From: Cupriavidus sp. D39
GTDB lineage: Bacteria; Pseudomonadota; Gammaproteobacteria; Burkholderiales; Burkholderiaceae
Length of the DNA stretch: 64,000 nucleotides
Assembly (NCBI RefSeq): GCF_026627925.1
Contig: NZ_JAPNLE010000009.1
Coordinates: forward strand, 806,001 to 870,000
Reading direction: 5' to 3'
Shown here: positions 9,748 to 21,567 of the stretch, piece by piece
Position numbering within the stretch: the stretch's first letter is position 1
Layout of the letters: each line of letters opens with the position of its first letter
Made by a program: the position numbers and the translations under genes
Notes under the pieces: generated by a model
Database searches by the model: none
What the model saw: the letters and a program-made list of their open reading frames with translations, nothing else
What the model was told of the DNA's origin: nothing

Positions 9748-10179
9748 GTGGCGCAGCCAGTGCGTGCTGGCTGCCTCCAGCCGCGCCGCGCCGCGCGGGT
9801 TGGCAAGGCGCAGCGTGCCCGCGCAGGCCGTCATGAAGCCCTTGATCTGCTTGGCGAGGGTGACGGCGCCGATGCCGGCGGCGGCATCGACGGGGCTGGC
9901 GGCGCGCGCACCGGCCCACGGCGCCCGCTCGCCCAGGTCGGTGGCGTGGCCGAGCAAGGCGACCCCGCCCGGAACCCGGATGTCGCCCGGGTCGGCCGGA
10001 TGGCCGCGCGCCACCAGATCCGCGCCGAGCCGCGCGATCACCGCCGGCGGCACCGGCACGCGCCGCAGCTTGTTGCCCTTGCCCAATACTTCCAGCCACC
10101 AGCCTTCGATTCGTGCCCGGGTACCTGGCCGTGGCAGGCTGACCCACGCCAGATGGGCGGTGGTGGCGGCGACCACCTC
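9748..10179 (-). pseudogene. Tyrosine recombinase catalytic-domain fragment
   Basis: Contains the core strand GWWLEVLGKGNKLRRVPVPP and the C-terminal box AASTHWLRH, and a further piece THIAHALAAGAPLEVVR lies beyond the insert at about 9260-9317. The N-terminal half is removed by the Tn3-type end at 10180. Same family as the recombinases at 6902 and 44561. Confidence 0.65.
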
Positions 10180-10217
10180 GGGGTGATCGTACCTTTCGTG
10201 CGAAAAGTGGCGGTAAG
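10180..10217 (+). repeat. Solo 38-bp Tn3-type terminal repeat
   Basis: Starts GGGGTGATCGTACC and ends exactly 38 bp later in GGTAAG; GGGG...TAAG over 38 bp is the Tn3-family terminus. It is nearly identical to the ends of the element at 103-274 and points into the region containing the Detocs operon. Confidence 0.6.
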
Positions 10218-10222
10218 GGCAA

Positions 10223-10254
10223 GAAAAACCCCAACGCCAAACGAGGACGTTGGG
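10223..10254 (-). terminator. Rho-independent terminator (minus strand)
   Basis: On the minus strand CCCAACG pairs with CGTTGGG and is followed by GTTTTT. It lies about 215 bp after the dtcC stop, and is the first terminator-like structure downstream of that operon. Confidence 0.6.
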
Positions 10255-10469
10255 ATCGGCGGCCTTTGATTCCCGAACTATTTCTTTGCAGCACTTCTTG
10301 CGGGTGATGCAAGTGGGATTCTTTTGCCGCAGGTCACGCCCGACAGGGAATCTGAGGCAATCAACTAAAATATGGTTGATCTCTCACCATTTCTTAACGG
10401 CTGATGCGTCGATAGCAAGCAACTCACGCAACGAAGGCTGCTCTAGCAACGGGCCTGACGAAAGCCGTG

Positions 10470-11651
10470 CTAGAACATGCCTAATACTCGGACAACGGCG
10501 ACACCTATGACTGAGGCCGCGACTAGCAGCTTGTTATCGCCAATAAATATTACGAGCTTCTCGAATACCTCGTGAACTAGCGTGGATGCCTCTCGCAAAT
10601 CCACCTCCACCGCGTGCTCCTTAGAGGAAATGAGTGGCAGCCAGTATGAACTCATAAAATTTTCCCCATCGAAATAGCTACTATGCCCACCGGTGAAATA
10701 TCGGTTCATAAGTCTTTCATTATTAAATCCGTAAAAACCGCATTTTCCAGCCATTCCCATATCCGGAGCAGCAAGCTTCGCCAACCATAAAATGTAATCG
10801 CCGTCTGTACAATCATTCACGATACGGCAACCAAAATTATCGATCACTGGAGACCAATCGTAGTCGCTCGGTAATACACTTCCTGCAGTAACAAGCGTCG
10901 TTAGGGGTAAATTAACCCCCGTTTTTGCCATACCTTTCAGAACCTCAGCAACCAAATAGGTCCCAAAACTGTGGCAAAAAATTACGTATCCACCCTTCGG
11001 AGGGCTTTTTATTAACATGCGAAAGTGCTGGGATAGCCTTTCGACCTCACTCGCTCTAAGTAGAGGAATTAGGAAGGATATTGTTGAGAAATAGCCATAC
11101 CGATAGGAGTTAAACTTAACCTTTCCAATGTTGCCCTCAACCAGCCGCTTGAGACGCAATTGCCACTGGCCAAACGTCCTAATTCCGTGAACGGTAATCA
11201 CTTCACAGGGAGACACATCAATCGCCCGGGAAATTTCCGAGGACACCTGATAGGCGACTGCTGAAGCAAGAGGAGTAAACCAAACCTCAGAATTCTCCGG
11301 CGCTTCCAACACTGTCAAACAGAATTCCTGAAAACGCGAGCGGAAAGACGCACTATCCTCAAGGTGCGCGGTGATACCGATAATCCTTCCTGGCTTTCGC
11401 AAGGATGGCGACCTATTCAGCCTGGAAAGCAGGTCAAGACCATGCTGTGGAGTTGCCAACCCTGGATTCCTCTTCGGCAATACCACATCCAATATCAGAA
11501 CATCGAAATACTGAAGTCGGAGTAGCCTTGTGGCATCATCCGTGCAATCAGCCTCGAGAATAGCCTCCTTAGCAGCAATCCCTTTATTAGCCAAAAGATT
11601 GGCAATCTTTTCTCTACGCCTCTTATCGTCATCAACTATTAGTAGTTTCAT
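10470..11651 (-). CDS. dtcC: Detocs effector DtcC: receiver domain fused to alpha/beta hydrolase and TM helix
   Basis: Receiver domain at residues 1-125: acidic cluster D7-D9, phosphoacceptor D55 in LILDVVLP, and ITAH near 93-96. The hydrolase domain spans about 150-365: VHGIRTFGQW (oxyanion side, 154-163), nucleophile elbow CHSFGTY with S228, acid candidates D280-D285 and H323 in GGHSSYFDG. A hydrophobic helix (about 373-392) ends the protein, suggesting membrane action. In Detocs systems the phosphorylated DtcC executes the response; the prototype uses a nucleotide-cleaving PNP-type effector, and a hydrolase-effector variant is known. The substrate here is unknown; lipid or another ester is inferred from the TM helix. 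The start overlaps the dtcB end by about 20 nt. Confidence 0.8.
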   Translation of the reverse strand: MKLLIVDDDKRRREKIANLLANKGIAAKEAILEADCTDDATRLLRLQYFDVLILDVVLPKRNPGLATPQHGLDLLSRLNRSPSLRKPGRIIGITAHLEDSASFRSRFQEFCLTVLEAPENSEVWFTPLASAVAYQVSSEISRAIDVSPCEVITVHGIRTFGQWQLRLKRLVEGNIGKVKFNSYRYGYFSTISFLIPLLRASEVERLSQHFRMLIKSPPKGGYVIFCHSFGTYLVAEVLKGMAKTGVNLPLTTLVTAGSVLPSDYDWSPVIDNFGCRIVNDCTDGDYILWLAKLAAPDMGMAGKCGFYGFNNERLMNRYFTGGHSSYFDGENFMSSYWLPLISSKEHAVEVDLREASTLVHEVFEKLVIFIGDNKLLVAASVIGVAVVRVLGMF

Positions 11652-12098
11652 TCAGAATCGGATTCAAAAAATTCATTAGCTCGCTTTTCCATGCAGATTG
11701 CGAACTATCGAAGAAAATCACACCCCCAAAATTACCCCCACAATCACCAACTAACTCCTCAGTGAGAGTTTGAAGTGAATGAGACCCACCCTTATCACTA
11801 AATGCATCGTATTGCGTAACAAATACGATCTTCGATTTACTTTTTGATCGTACGATTTTTCTCGCAATTTCACGTCCACCGAACGTCCTGAACCGCCCCC
11901 TGCCTCCGTACCGGTCTTGTCATATGTCGGAAGACTCATATCGAGAATCACGACCGGATAGCTCCCATCTGCCAAGGCTTGGCATCCAGATGTAAAGGAG
12001 TAGGCCTCACGAACCTCCACGTTCGGATAGGTAGAAGACAGGAAGCTTGCAATGTGAACCCGCTTGTGTTGATTATCTTCAACGAGCAAAATCTGCAT
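11632..12098 (-). CDS. dtcB: Detocs stand-alone receiver DtcB (frameshifted once)
   Basis: The frame starts MQILLVEDNQHKRVHI and has phosphoacceptor D in VVILDMSLP. At the C5 run 11896-11900 the frame breaks; adding one base continues as GGRFRTFGGREIARKI, then KIVFVTQYDAF (beta-4 with conserved Thr) and GVIFFDSSQSAW to a stop at 11632, a complete receiver of about 155 residues. Without the repair the product is a 115-residue nonsense-tailed protein. DtcB is thought to buffer phosphate from the kinase so that accidental DtcC activation is avoided. Both gene junctions overlap by about 20 nt. Confidence 0.75.
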
Positions 12099-15000
12099 TT
12101 CCGTAGCTCACAGTTGTATGAAAGAAGCCACTATCAAAGTCCAACCTGATGTCCGAGGATGGATTACTTGCCTTCATATGGTGGAACGCTTTACTTAATC
12201 CCGATCCCCCTCCACACGCATGAGGCGAAGGGAAGCTTCATCGCGCATCTTCCCATCATCCGCGAGCAGAGTGCTTGCATTTATTCCCAGCGCACGTTCT
12301 TCGGTAACGGGATTTGAAATACGTATTGATGGGGTTCCGCGGTCAATCGAGGCTCTAATAGTGACAGGGGTTTCCAATCCGAGACCGCTGTGACGATAGC
12401 AATTATCAATGAGGTTAGTTAAACCAATGACAAACGGCTTTGCAGACTTACTCAGAACGACCAACTGCTTGAACTCAGCGCCGCATTCAAGCTGGATGGG
12501 AGAAGCAGCACGCCGCACTGCTCCGAACGAGTTAATAGCAATTTCTAACGCCTGGTCGAGCGTTTGGTCTGCTATTGCATTTCCTTCACTTCTTTCGAAC
12601 CAACCGGTAACGGTCGAAATGTCTTCCCGTATTCCATTCCTTGCATGTGTGATGGCGCTCATCAATTCTACCAAAGCGGCCCTCTTCTTAGTTTCCTCAA
12701 TCCGCTGCACAAGCTCATCGAACAAACTATCGACCTTTTCACGGAAGACACCATTGAGGGCATCACGCATTTGTGTCAAACACTCCTGGGTACGCCCCCA
12801 AATCCAATTAGATAAGAAGTCAGAAAGCTCGTCCGCATCAGTACAGGTCTCAGCTGCAGTTCGGATTTCCTCCACATCGCTCGTTGTTATGTCATACCTG
12901 AACAGGCGGGTATCTTGCTCTGGAGCGCTGGCAATCTTCATCCATTCCTGCGCCTCGGACAAAACCCGATTAAAGGAAGCCGAAAAATCGGATAGATTAG
13001 AATCAATAGCAGAGAGAATATCGTCAGTTATCAGCGAATTGAAATCCATCCAGTACTGATTTTTCTTGTACTTTCCATTATCACCGATTTCGGTGATTAG
13101 CTTATGCTCTTCAAGCTTCGATCTCATAAGATTGGGGAAAAATCCGTGACGAATTTCGCCGCTGAGATTCTTGTCCAACCCATACCTCTCATCGAAAAGA
13201 AAACTATCAAGAATCCCTGTGATCAGCCTCATGACCACGGAGTTCTTCGTCCCTGACAAAACTGCCCGCGCCTCCTCGTCGTCGATGCTGCCCAAGATAA
13301 TATATTTATCCTCATCATCCTCCTTCGCACACCGAAATAGCGTGAGAAGTGAGTCGACCAAAGCAATATTCTTCTTTTTTAGAGCGCCATCGTTAACGTA
13401 TATTTTTGCCCCATTCAATGCTTGAGTGCCTGCATCAATAATCACCTGACCAACAATTTCCTCAACTTCCGTCATACGTGTCGCGGGGTCGATCTCGCCA
13501 AACCGGTTAAGGACATCAAGTATCTTTATTCTCTCCGCCCGCAGATCATCGGTGTTATTGAAGCAGCTAAGAAAGTCCATTATTTCGAGCGAGCATATAT
13601 CCCGAAAGAATATGACGTCCGCTTTTGTCAGTTCGTTCGCACCGGCGATGAGCTCAGTGGGCCTAGTTACGCCAGCTGACAAAAGATACTCGTCAAATGT
13701 TTCATTTAAGACGTAGTCTTTTTTCGCTGAGACATATCGCGAGTAGACATAAGCGACTAGGATCGCCTGCAGGGAAACCAACTGCTCCTTCTCAATTTCA
13801 GCTATTAACGCATCCATAGGAAAGCACACGTGTGTTCGCGGATCATCCACGATGTTCCGCGAACAGACGTCTATGAGTGCATGCAAACGATCGGTATAAA
13901 CACAATACTCGGAATAAAGCTCGAGATAATCTCTCTTCAGAGGAGTGATTACCCTTAAGGCCTCCATCTGAACCTGGATCTCGTCATCCGCGGCACCATC
14001 GTTAACAAGCTGACATATCTTGCGCTTCAACGATCGATATTCTGGGCATGATGGGTCCATCTCTTGCCCATACTTAACGCCGAAATTGCCTGAGTCACCA
14101 TCCGCTATTGACCGTGTCATCGGCGGGACGTCGGAATCTGTAAGAATGGCGCTCGCGGCCGATACTTGCCGTTCTTTAGGAGAATAGCGCTGCGGATGCA
14201 CCTGGTATACAGCGCAATTGAAATGCACCGCATCTACCATGCCGTGCATCTTAATAATCCTTGAAACAATCTCCTCTTCAGACTGGGAATCTGAAAAATC
14301 GAGTCTATACAAGCTCGAAAAATCCCGAACATAATCGATCAAAGGACTTGATTTAAATCTAGAAAGATTATCTTCCCCAGCATATGCGAGCGATTTAGCT
14401 ACAATACTGACATAGGCAGCTGGCGCATCGAAATTTTGGAGATTGGAAAAGTAGTGCTGAATCACCTCTCCATACTTCCCACATTCGTAGAGCCTCAATA
14501 GCTCTTGCCCAGAATCGGAAATTGGGGGCTTAAGGCTTCGCTCACGCTGGAGCGTCAACAGCATCGGATCGTCAATCACCTCGCTGAGTTCGCTAAGAAA
14601 TCGTGGGATATCGGAACTTGCCGCATCGACGTCGTCAGAAATCGCCCTATTTGCGAGATGCAATCTGATGATTTCCAATATCATCAAATATTGATCAACT
14701 ATTGGATACGCCTGAACTCGTGAGAACGCGCCGTAGCAGTCGCGCTCTGAAATTAATGGGCTAGGACAAAATATTAGCGCGAGCAAATCGGCTGGTTCAT
14801 CTTGGCCAGCTTCTACCAGCTCAATGATGTTGTTAATAACCAGCTTCTTCAGATGCATTGCCGCATTATCCGAGTGCGCAATAAGCTGCACGCTGTTTAC
14901 AACATATATGAAGAAGTACTCCTTACTTCTGCTTTTCACCTCCTCGCAGAATCGGTGCATTTCTTCCACCTGGCCTTGGTAAAATAAGATCAAAGCCTTA

Positions 15001-15449
15001 GTTCTTATATACCAAAGCGATTCACCAATTTCTGTTTTTGTATCTTCAAGCACCCGGAGTGCGGTGTCATATTGCCCGAAGAGAAACGCGCGCTCGACAA
15101 TCTTCTTTTGGCGGGTCAAATAACCTAGTTTTTCCGCATCACGACGAAATATTGACCGATAAATGCTCCACATGCGGCTATCCGATACACCACTTCGCAA
15201 GAGTGGATGCTTCGAGATATCTTCAACGCGGCTCGCATACCCGTTGAATGCACTTCTGAAGCGAGGCCTGTCCAAGAGCCTGTCAAAGCGCTCGTTGAAT
15301 TCACGATCGTCTTCGTACGCAAGAAAGTGCGCCACCCGGCTGAGATAGACACCAAATGGGAGCGTCTTCTCCAGTATCGGATTGCTCAGCTGGGCAAAAT
15401 CAGATGGAACTGCATTCCGGCGATAGGTAGGGCGTCGAGATCTTGCCAT
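12079..15449 (-). CDS. dtcA: Detocs sensor histidine kinase DtcA (TPR-like sensor; end frameshifted)
   Basis: About 1110 residues. Residues 1-900 form a long helical, TPR-like sensor region; no membrane segments are visible, so sensing is cytosolic. The kinase part follows: phosphoacceptor candidate H935 in SAITHARNG, N box GLTNLIDNCYRHSG (about 1008-1021) and G1-type SIRISNP. The annotated frame stops early at 12195, just before the ATP-lid glycines. Adding one base to the C5 run 12206-12210 restores MRVEGGSGLSKAF, the G2 box, and carries the frame to 12079, overlapping dtcB. The gene is clearly AT-richer than its surroundings, suggesting transfer. A group II intron ends about 90 bp upstream, so promoter sequence may have been displaced. 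Confidence 0.8.
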
Positions 15450-15549
15450 TTGGATGACGGGACAAATCGGAAGTGATTAGCTTACCGCATCTTGGCAATC
15501 CCGCCATGGACGCTCGGTGTTGCACAACGACCGACGATGAACCGTGCAA

Positions 15550-17405
15550 TCGGCATAGGGGGCAGCCCACTGGCTGCGCCCCTGCCACACCACCCGGCAT
15601 GCGGGTCCGCACCGGGCGGTTCGAGAGGTTGAGGTTAAGTGAGACGGGGCATGCCCAACTGATCGAAGTAGGCGATGGTCAGGACCCGGTTCAGCGTGTC
15701 GCCGCTGTTGCGCCACCAGCACCGGCTACTCGCCGCTGCTTGCCTGGCGGCATCCGCTGTAGCACCCAGCGCACGCAGCTCTCGGTAAATGACCCGACCA
15801 CGGCGCCAGTGCTTGAGCTGGATGGCCCTCAGCCGGTGGCGCATCCACTTGTCCAGCTCGCGCCAGACCTGGGGCGTTTGCGCCAGCCGGAAGTAGGCCT
15901 TCCATCCCAGAACATATGGCCTCACCCGATCCACGACTGCCTGCAGACTCCGCCCGCCTGAGCGGCGAGTCAGTTCGCGGATGCGTTGCTTGAACGTCAG
16001 CAGCGGCTTAACTGCCACTTTGCGCTTGACCACTCCCCCTGCGGCCACCCAGAAGCTGTAGCCGAGGAACTTGCGGCCAAACGCGCTCGCCACCGCGCTC
16101 TTTGCCTCGTTGACCTTCAGGCGCAGGCTGCCGTACAAGCGCCGCAATAGCGCCATCACCCGCTCGCCCGCCCGCCGACTGCGCACGTACACGTTCGCAT
16201 CATCGGCATAGCGCACGAAGCAATGACCTCGACGCTCCAACGCCTTGTCCACCTCATCGAGCAGTACGTTAGCCAGCAGCGGTGACAGCGGCCCGCCTTG
16301 CGGCGTGCCCTCGTACCGCTGCAGCACTACCCCGCCATCCATCAGCCCGCTGTTCAGATACGCCCGGATCAGCCGGATGACCCCGGCGTCCCCGATGCGC
16401 TTCTGTAGACGGTCAATCAGGATGTCGTGGTTGACCCGGTCAAAGAACTTCTCCAGATCCACGTCCACCACCACTCGCCGCCCCGACTGCACGTACGACT
16501 GCGCGGCTAACACCGCATCGTGCGCACGCCGCCCAGGCCGGAAGCCGTAGCTGTGCTCGCTGAAGGTGGGGTCCAGCATCGGCTGCAGCACCTGCAACAG
16601 CGCCTGCTGGATCAGCCGGTCCGTCACCGTCGGAATACCGAGCTCGCGCTCGCCTCCTCCGTCCGGCTTCGGAATCGTTACCCGCCGTACCGGACTGGGC
16701 CGGTACGTCCCCTTGAGCAGTTGCTGGCGGATCTCCGGCCACGCCGACACCAGATAGCGGGCGGTCTGATCAATATCCAGACCATCCACGCCAGCGGCGC
16801 CTTTGTTGCGGCGGACCCGCCTGAACGCCTGCTTCAGGTTCTCTCGCGTCAGCGCCGCTGCCAGCAGCGCCGACCCCGTGTCCTCCGGTCCCCGCCGCGG
16901 ACCGCCGGCTTCGTCGCAGGCGGGTTCACGGCCGGCTTCACCGCCCGCTACTCCCTCCCGCCCCGCTCGCGCGGGCTTCTGACGCAATGCCTTCGGTATC
17001 GACATGGCTTCGAACACTCCCTCTCGTTCGGTCCTTCGTCGGCGGATTCGAGCCTTGCCGGCGCTACCCCCAACTACTTCGACCTCTGCTGACTTCTCGC
17101 TCCGGCTCGACGCCGTCGCCCTTTCAGGCATGAGGCGAGATCTCCCCAGGTAAGAACGCACTCCTTCGCTGCACAACCGCCGGATTTACGCCGCCTCCCC
17201 TTGATCACGAGAACTTCGCGGTTTCATGCCCGCTCGTCCTGGTCGGCACCGCCTTCTATCCGGTTCGTGTTCCTCGGCTCGCAGCTTCGCTCCACGCTTC
17301 CTCCCCACGATCGGTCGCCCTTTCGCAGTTGCGCTTCGCTTCGATCGCTGTGATCAACTTACGGTGGGACTTGCACCCACAGGAGTGCGCCCATGCTGGG
17401 CGCAA
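15550..17405 (-). mobile_element. Group II intron 1 (class C-like)
   Basis: The 5' end at about 17405 has the GCGCCCAGCATGGGCGC hairpin followed by GGTGCAAGTCCC. The 3' end has a domain V/VI pair: AACCGCCCGGTGCGGACCCG at about 15600-15622, a GC-rich domain VI, then CCTATGCCGAT at about 15550. The RT ORF lies between. Its 5' end directly follows the 3' end of intron 2, so the two introns stand in tandem. Exact boundaries are approximate. Confidence 0.7.
15635..17005 (-). CDS. ltrA: Group II intron reverse transcriptase/maturase
   Basis: A 456-residue RT. RT blocks include GAAGVDG, IPKPDGG, VVDVDLEKFFDRVNHD, GTPQGGPLSPLLANVLLD and the catalytic VRYADDANVYV. The maturase (X) region and a short C-terminus follow; no HNH endonuclease domain is present, as in class C introns. 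ATG 17005 with GAGGGAG ahead is preferred to an upstream in-frame start at 17176. The protein binds its own intron RNA for splicing and reverse-transcribes it into DNA targets. Confidence 0.9.
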   Translation of the reverse strand: MSIPKALRQKPARAGREGVAGGEAGREPACDEAGGPRRGPEDTGSALLAAALTRENLKQAFRRVRRNKGAAGVDGLDIDQTARYLVSAWPEIRQQLLKGTYRPSPVRRVTIPKPDGGGERELGIPTVTDRLIQQALLQVLQPMLDPTFSEHSYGFRPGRRAHDAVLAAQSYVQSGRRVVVDVDLEKFFDRVNHDILIDRLQKRIGDAGVIRLIRAYLNSGLMDGGVVLQRYEGTPQGGPLSPLLANVLLDEVDKALERRGHCFVRYADDANVYVRSRRAGERVMALLRRLYGSLRLKVNEAKSAVASAFGRKFLGYSFWVAAGGVVKRKVAVKPLLTFKQRIRELTRRSGGRSLQAVVDRVRPYVLGWKAYFRLAQTPQVWRELDKWMRHRLRAIQLKHWRRGRVIYRELRALGATADAARQAAASSRCWWRNSGDTLNRVLTIAYFDQLGMPRLT

Positions 17406-19280
<1,875 letters not shown>

Positions 19281-19287
19281 CACGAAA

Positions 19288-19317
19288 AAGGGCCTGTGAC
19301 TTGCGCCACAGGCCCTT
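19288..19317 (-). terminator. Rho-independent terminator behind tRNA-Lys remnant
   Basis: On the minus strand AAGGGCCTGTGG pairs with CCACAGGCCCTT-type bases and is followed by TTTTTCG. It directly follows the tRNA 3' end and serves as the insertion site of intron 2. Confidence 0.8.
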
Positions 19318-19325
19318 CGTAATGC

Positions 19326-19374
19326 TGGTGGGTCGTGCGTGACTCGAACACACGACCAACGGATTAAAAGTCCG
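19326..19374 (-). tRNA. tRNA-Lys(TTT), 3' fragment
   Basis: Reads on the minus strand as anticodon arm CGGACTTTTAATCCG (7-nt loop CTTTTAA, anticodon TTT), a TTGGTC variable region, T arm GTGTGTTCGAGTCACGCAC and acceptor end GACCCACCA. The 5' half (acceptor strand, D arm) is missing, replaced by the H-NS-like gene, whose stop codon is read inside the anticodon loop. Only a remnant; it cannot fold as a tRNA. Confidence 0.8.
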
Positions 19375-19594
19375 GCCCGGCGTGGATCGCCCGCTGCAGC
19401 CAGTCCGGCATGGCGCCGCGGCCGTCCCCGCCCTGCCCGTGCGCATTGCGGTAGCGCACCGCTCCTGGCGTTGGGGTCGGCGGCGGCTCGGCAAAGCAGC
19501 CGGCGGCCTGCAAGTCAGCCAGGCTCAGCCCATGCTGGGCCATCTGGATGCGAACCCAGGTGATCGCTTGCGCGCGCTCGATTTCGATCGACAT
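19364..19594 (-). CDS. Small H-NS-like protein (C-terminally shortened copy)
   Basis: 76 residues. The N-terminal part, MSIEIERAQAITWVRIQMAQ, HGLSLADLQAAGCF, is a short helical region; the C-terminal part, AVRYRNAHGQGGDGRGAMPDWL, resembles the H-NS DNA-binding motif (GRG..P.WL). The protein ends AGPDF where the tRNA-Lys remnant begins, while the copy at 42802 continues 25 residues further. It belongs to a recurring block: H-NS-like gene, hairpin, kfrA-like gene, recombinase. Probably a nucleoid-type DNA binder (inference). Confidence 0.6.
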   Translation of the reverse strand: MSIEIERAQAITWVRIQMAQHGLSLADLQAAGCFAEPPPTPTPGAVRYRNAHGQGGDGRGAMPDWLQRAIHAGPDF

Positions 19595-19783
19595 GGTGTA
19601 GGTGAAGAAATTTGGGGCGACGCCGAATCCGGCATCTTGCCGTCGTCTGACAGCGTTGGACGTCCGGGTTGATTAGAGGATGGCTGTGACGAGCATCGGT
19701 GCCGGCGGGAGGACATGGCCGCCCTCGCTGCCTAAATTTTAGTCAACTCCGCTGACGCCGCCGGCACTCGGCCCCCGCGCGGC

Positions 19784-19818
19784 TTGTCCACAGGCTTGTG
19801 CCCTCGTGCGGTGGATAA
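19784..19818. repeat. Conserved TTGTCCAC/GTGGATAA hairpin (copy 1)
   Basis: Arms TTGTCCAC and GTGGATAA around a 19-nt loop, between the 3' end of the kfrA-like gene and the start of the H-NS-like gene. The left arm resembles a DnaA box with one mismatch. Copies stand in the same place at 38340 and 43309. Confidence 0.5.
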
Positions 19819-19839
19819 ATGCCATCCGACACCTCCCCC

Positions 19840-20614
19840 TCAGGCCGGCCCGGGCTTGAACTTGGTGCGCGTCACCGGCACCCGGCGCTTGGGCGAAACC
19901 AGGCGGCGCGTCGCGGTGGCTTCCGCGTCGGCCCGCTCGGCATGCCGTACCGCCGTTTCCAGTTGCGCCCGCAGCCCGTCTTGGGCCGCCTGCCCTCGCC
20001 CGAGCGCCTGCTCTGCCTCCGCCAGTTGCCGGCTGAGCGCCTCGCGCTCGGCCTGCTGCCGCGCCCGTTCCTCGGCACCGGCCACGGCGGCGTCCTGCGC
20101 CCGCGCCTGCACCGCCGCCAGCTCAGCGCGCAGGTCCGCCGCCGCCTGCTCGCCCTTCTGGCGCAGCGTGCGCTCCTGGTCGATCTCGCGCAGCGCGCGG
20201 CGCTCGGTGGCGCTGGCCCGCTCCTGCGCAACGGCCACCTGCTCGCGGGTGCGCTCCAGCTCGGTCGAGAATTGGGTACGCAACTCCTGCAACTGCCGCT
20301 CCAGCGCCTCGGCCTGACGCACGCCCTCCTCCTGGCGCGCCCGCGCAGCCGCGTGGGCCTGCCGCTCGGCCTCCAGCTCCCCTGTAGCGTCGCCCGCGCT
20401 TGCTGGGCAGCGTCGAATTCGGCTTGCACTGCCTTCGTCTCCTGCTCGGCCACCACCACCGCCGCGCGCGCCTGGTCGCGTTGCGCCTCCGCCTCGCTCG
20501 CCTGCAGCCGCGCTTCGGCCCGCAAGGCGGCCAGCTCACTGCTAGCGGCCTCGTTGGCGGCCTGCCAGATCGACTGCACGGCGTCGGCCGCGATTTGCTT
20601 GAGCGCCTCTGGGA
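19840..20614 (-). pseudogene. KfrA/TnpT-like DNA-binding protein, N-terminus lost
   Basis: A long coiled-coil protein: EAQRDQARAAVVVAEQETKA, then ALERQLQELRTQFSTELERT, ending RRVPVTRTKFKPGPA. A frameshift at the C4 run 20379-20382 splits two frames; adding one base reads LQGELEAERQAHA. The N-terminal KfrA_N DNA-binding domain is cut off by the inverted-repeat element at 20615. Compare the fuller copy at 43367. Confidence 0.65.
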
Positions 20615-20787
20615 GGGGTGATCGCTCTTTTGCTGCAAATTGATACGGTCGCGCTCCCAAATTTCTTGTGAATCAACGACTTGCGAAAGAGTCGACATTC
20701 TCGATAAAAGGGAAGTCGGAAAGCCTTGCTGCGAGCGGCTTTCCGGACGGTCACCGTATCAATCTGCAGCAAAAGGACGATCACCCC
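20615..20787. mobile_element. 173-bp element with Tn3-type terminal inverted repeats (second copy)
   Basis: Ends read GGGGTGATCG(C/T)(T/C)CTTTTGCTGCA inwards on both sides, about 37-38 bp each, with the same GGGGTGATCG start as the element at 103 but different inner halves. The cores are related: GTGAATCAACGACTTGC matches GCGAATCAATGGGTTGC. The hairpin AAAGCC...GGCTTT replaces AGAGCC...GGCTCT with paired changes on both arms. No ORF. Confidence 0.6.
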
Positions 20788-20815
20788 GGGTCACAAAGCG
20801 GAGAACGCTGCAAAG

Positions 20816-20846
20816 GAAAAGCCCACCACAATGGTGAAGGGCTTTC
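20816..20846 (-). terminator. Terminator of the cold-shock gene remnant
   Basis: On the minus strand AAAGCCCTTCACC pairs with GGTGGGCTTTT, followed by a short T run. It lies 28 bp after the csp stop. Confidence 0.6.
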
Positions 20847-20873
20847 TTGTTTTCTGTAGAGGCGCAGCGGGAG

Positions 20874-20997
20874 TTAGAGGTTGCGAATCTGGGAAGCCTG
20901 CGGACCCTTTTGGCCTTGCGTGATCTCGAACTCAACTCTGGCACCTTCTTCCAGCGATTTGAATCCGGTGCCCAGGATTTCCGTGTGATGTGCAAAT
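20874..20997 (-). pseudogene. Cold-shock protein (CspA family), C-terminal fragment
   Basis: Reads [40 protein letters not shown] and a stop: the last 40 residues of a CspA-type nucleic-acid chaperone. The first RNP motif and start are gone, replaced by the IS6-type end at 20998. Confidence 0.75.
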
Positions 20998-21567
20998 GGC
21001 TGTGTCGCAGTAGACCTCCAGTAGAATGGGCTGGTGTCGAATTCCGCATGTGCGCGCAGCGGTCATGAATCCGGAAATTGCAAGCGTTTGCACTACCCGC
21101 TGGAGGTGATGCTGACCTGCGTGCGCTGGTACGTTGCCTATCCCCTGAGCCTGCGCCATGTCGAAGAGATGATGGCCGAGCGCGGTATCTCGGTCGATCA
21201 CTCGACCGTGCACCGCTGGGCGCTCAAGTTGTTGCCGGCGCTGCACAAGGTGTTTCGTCGTTGCAAGCGCCCGGTGGGAACAAGCTGGCGCATGGATGAG
21301 ACCTATATCCTGGTGCGCGGTCAGTGGAAGTACCTGTACCGGGCGGTCGATAAGGCGGGCCATACCATCGACTTCCTGCTGCGCGCCCAGCGTGACAAGG
21401 CCGCGGCACGGCGCTTTTTCGAGAGGGCCGTCGACCACAACGGCGAACCCGATTCGGTAACCATCGACGGCAGCGCGGCCAACCTGGCGGCGCTGCACGA
21501 CCTCAACGCCAACCGTGAGACACCCATCGTCATTCGCCAGGCCAAATACCTGAACAACATCGTCGAG
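20998..21567 (+). pseudogene. IS6-family transposase, C-terminally truncated
   Basis: The left end GGCTGTGTCGCAGTA at 20998 is followed by a frame (from about 21034) with HYPLEVMLTCVRWYVAYPLS, RHVEEMMAERGISVDHSTVHRW, first Asp in WRMDETYI and second Asp in VTIDGSAAN. The third catalytic residue and the right end are lost: after YLNNIVE the frame runs into an intron-like sequence at 21568. Confidence 0.8.

Noticed and set aside
10470..15449. Ordinary environmental two-component system
   Set aside because: No membrane sensor, no DNA-binding output; receiver fused to a hydrolase plus stand-alone receiver fits a defensive system better.
19326..19374. Complete tRNA gene
   Set aside because: Only anticodon arm, T arm and acceptor 3' strand remain; 5' half is absent.
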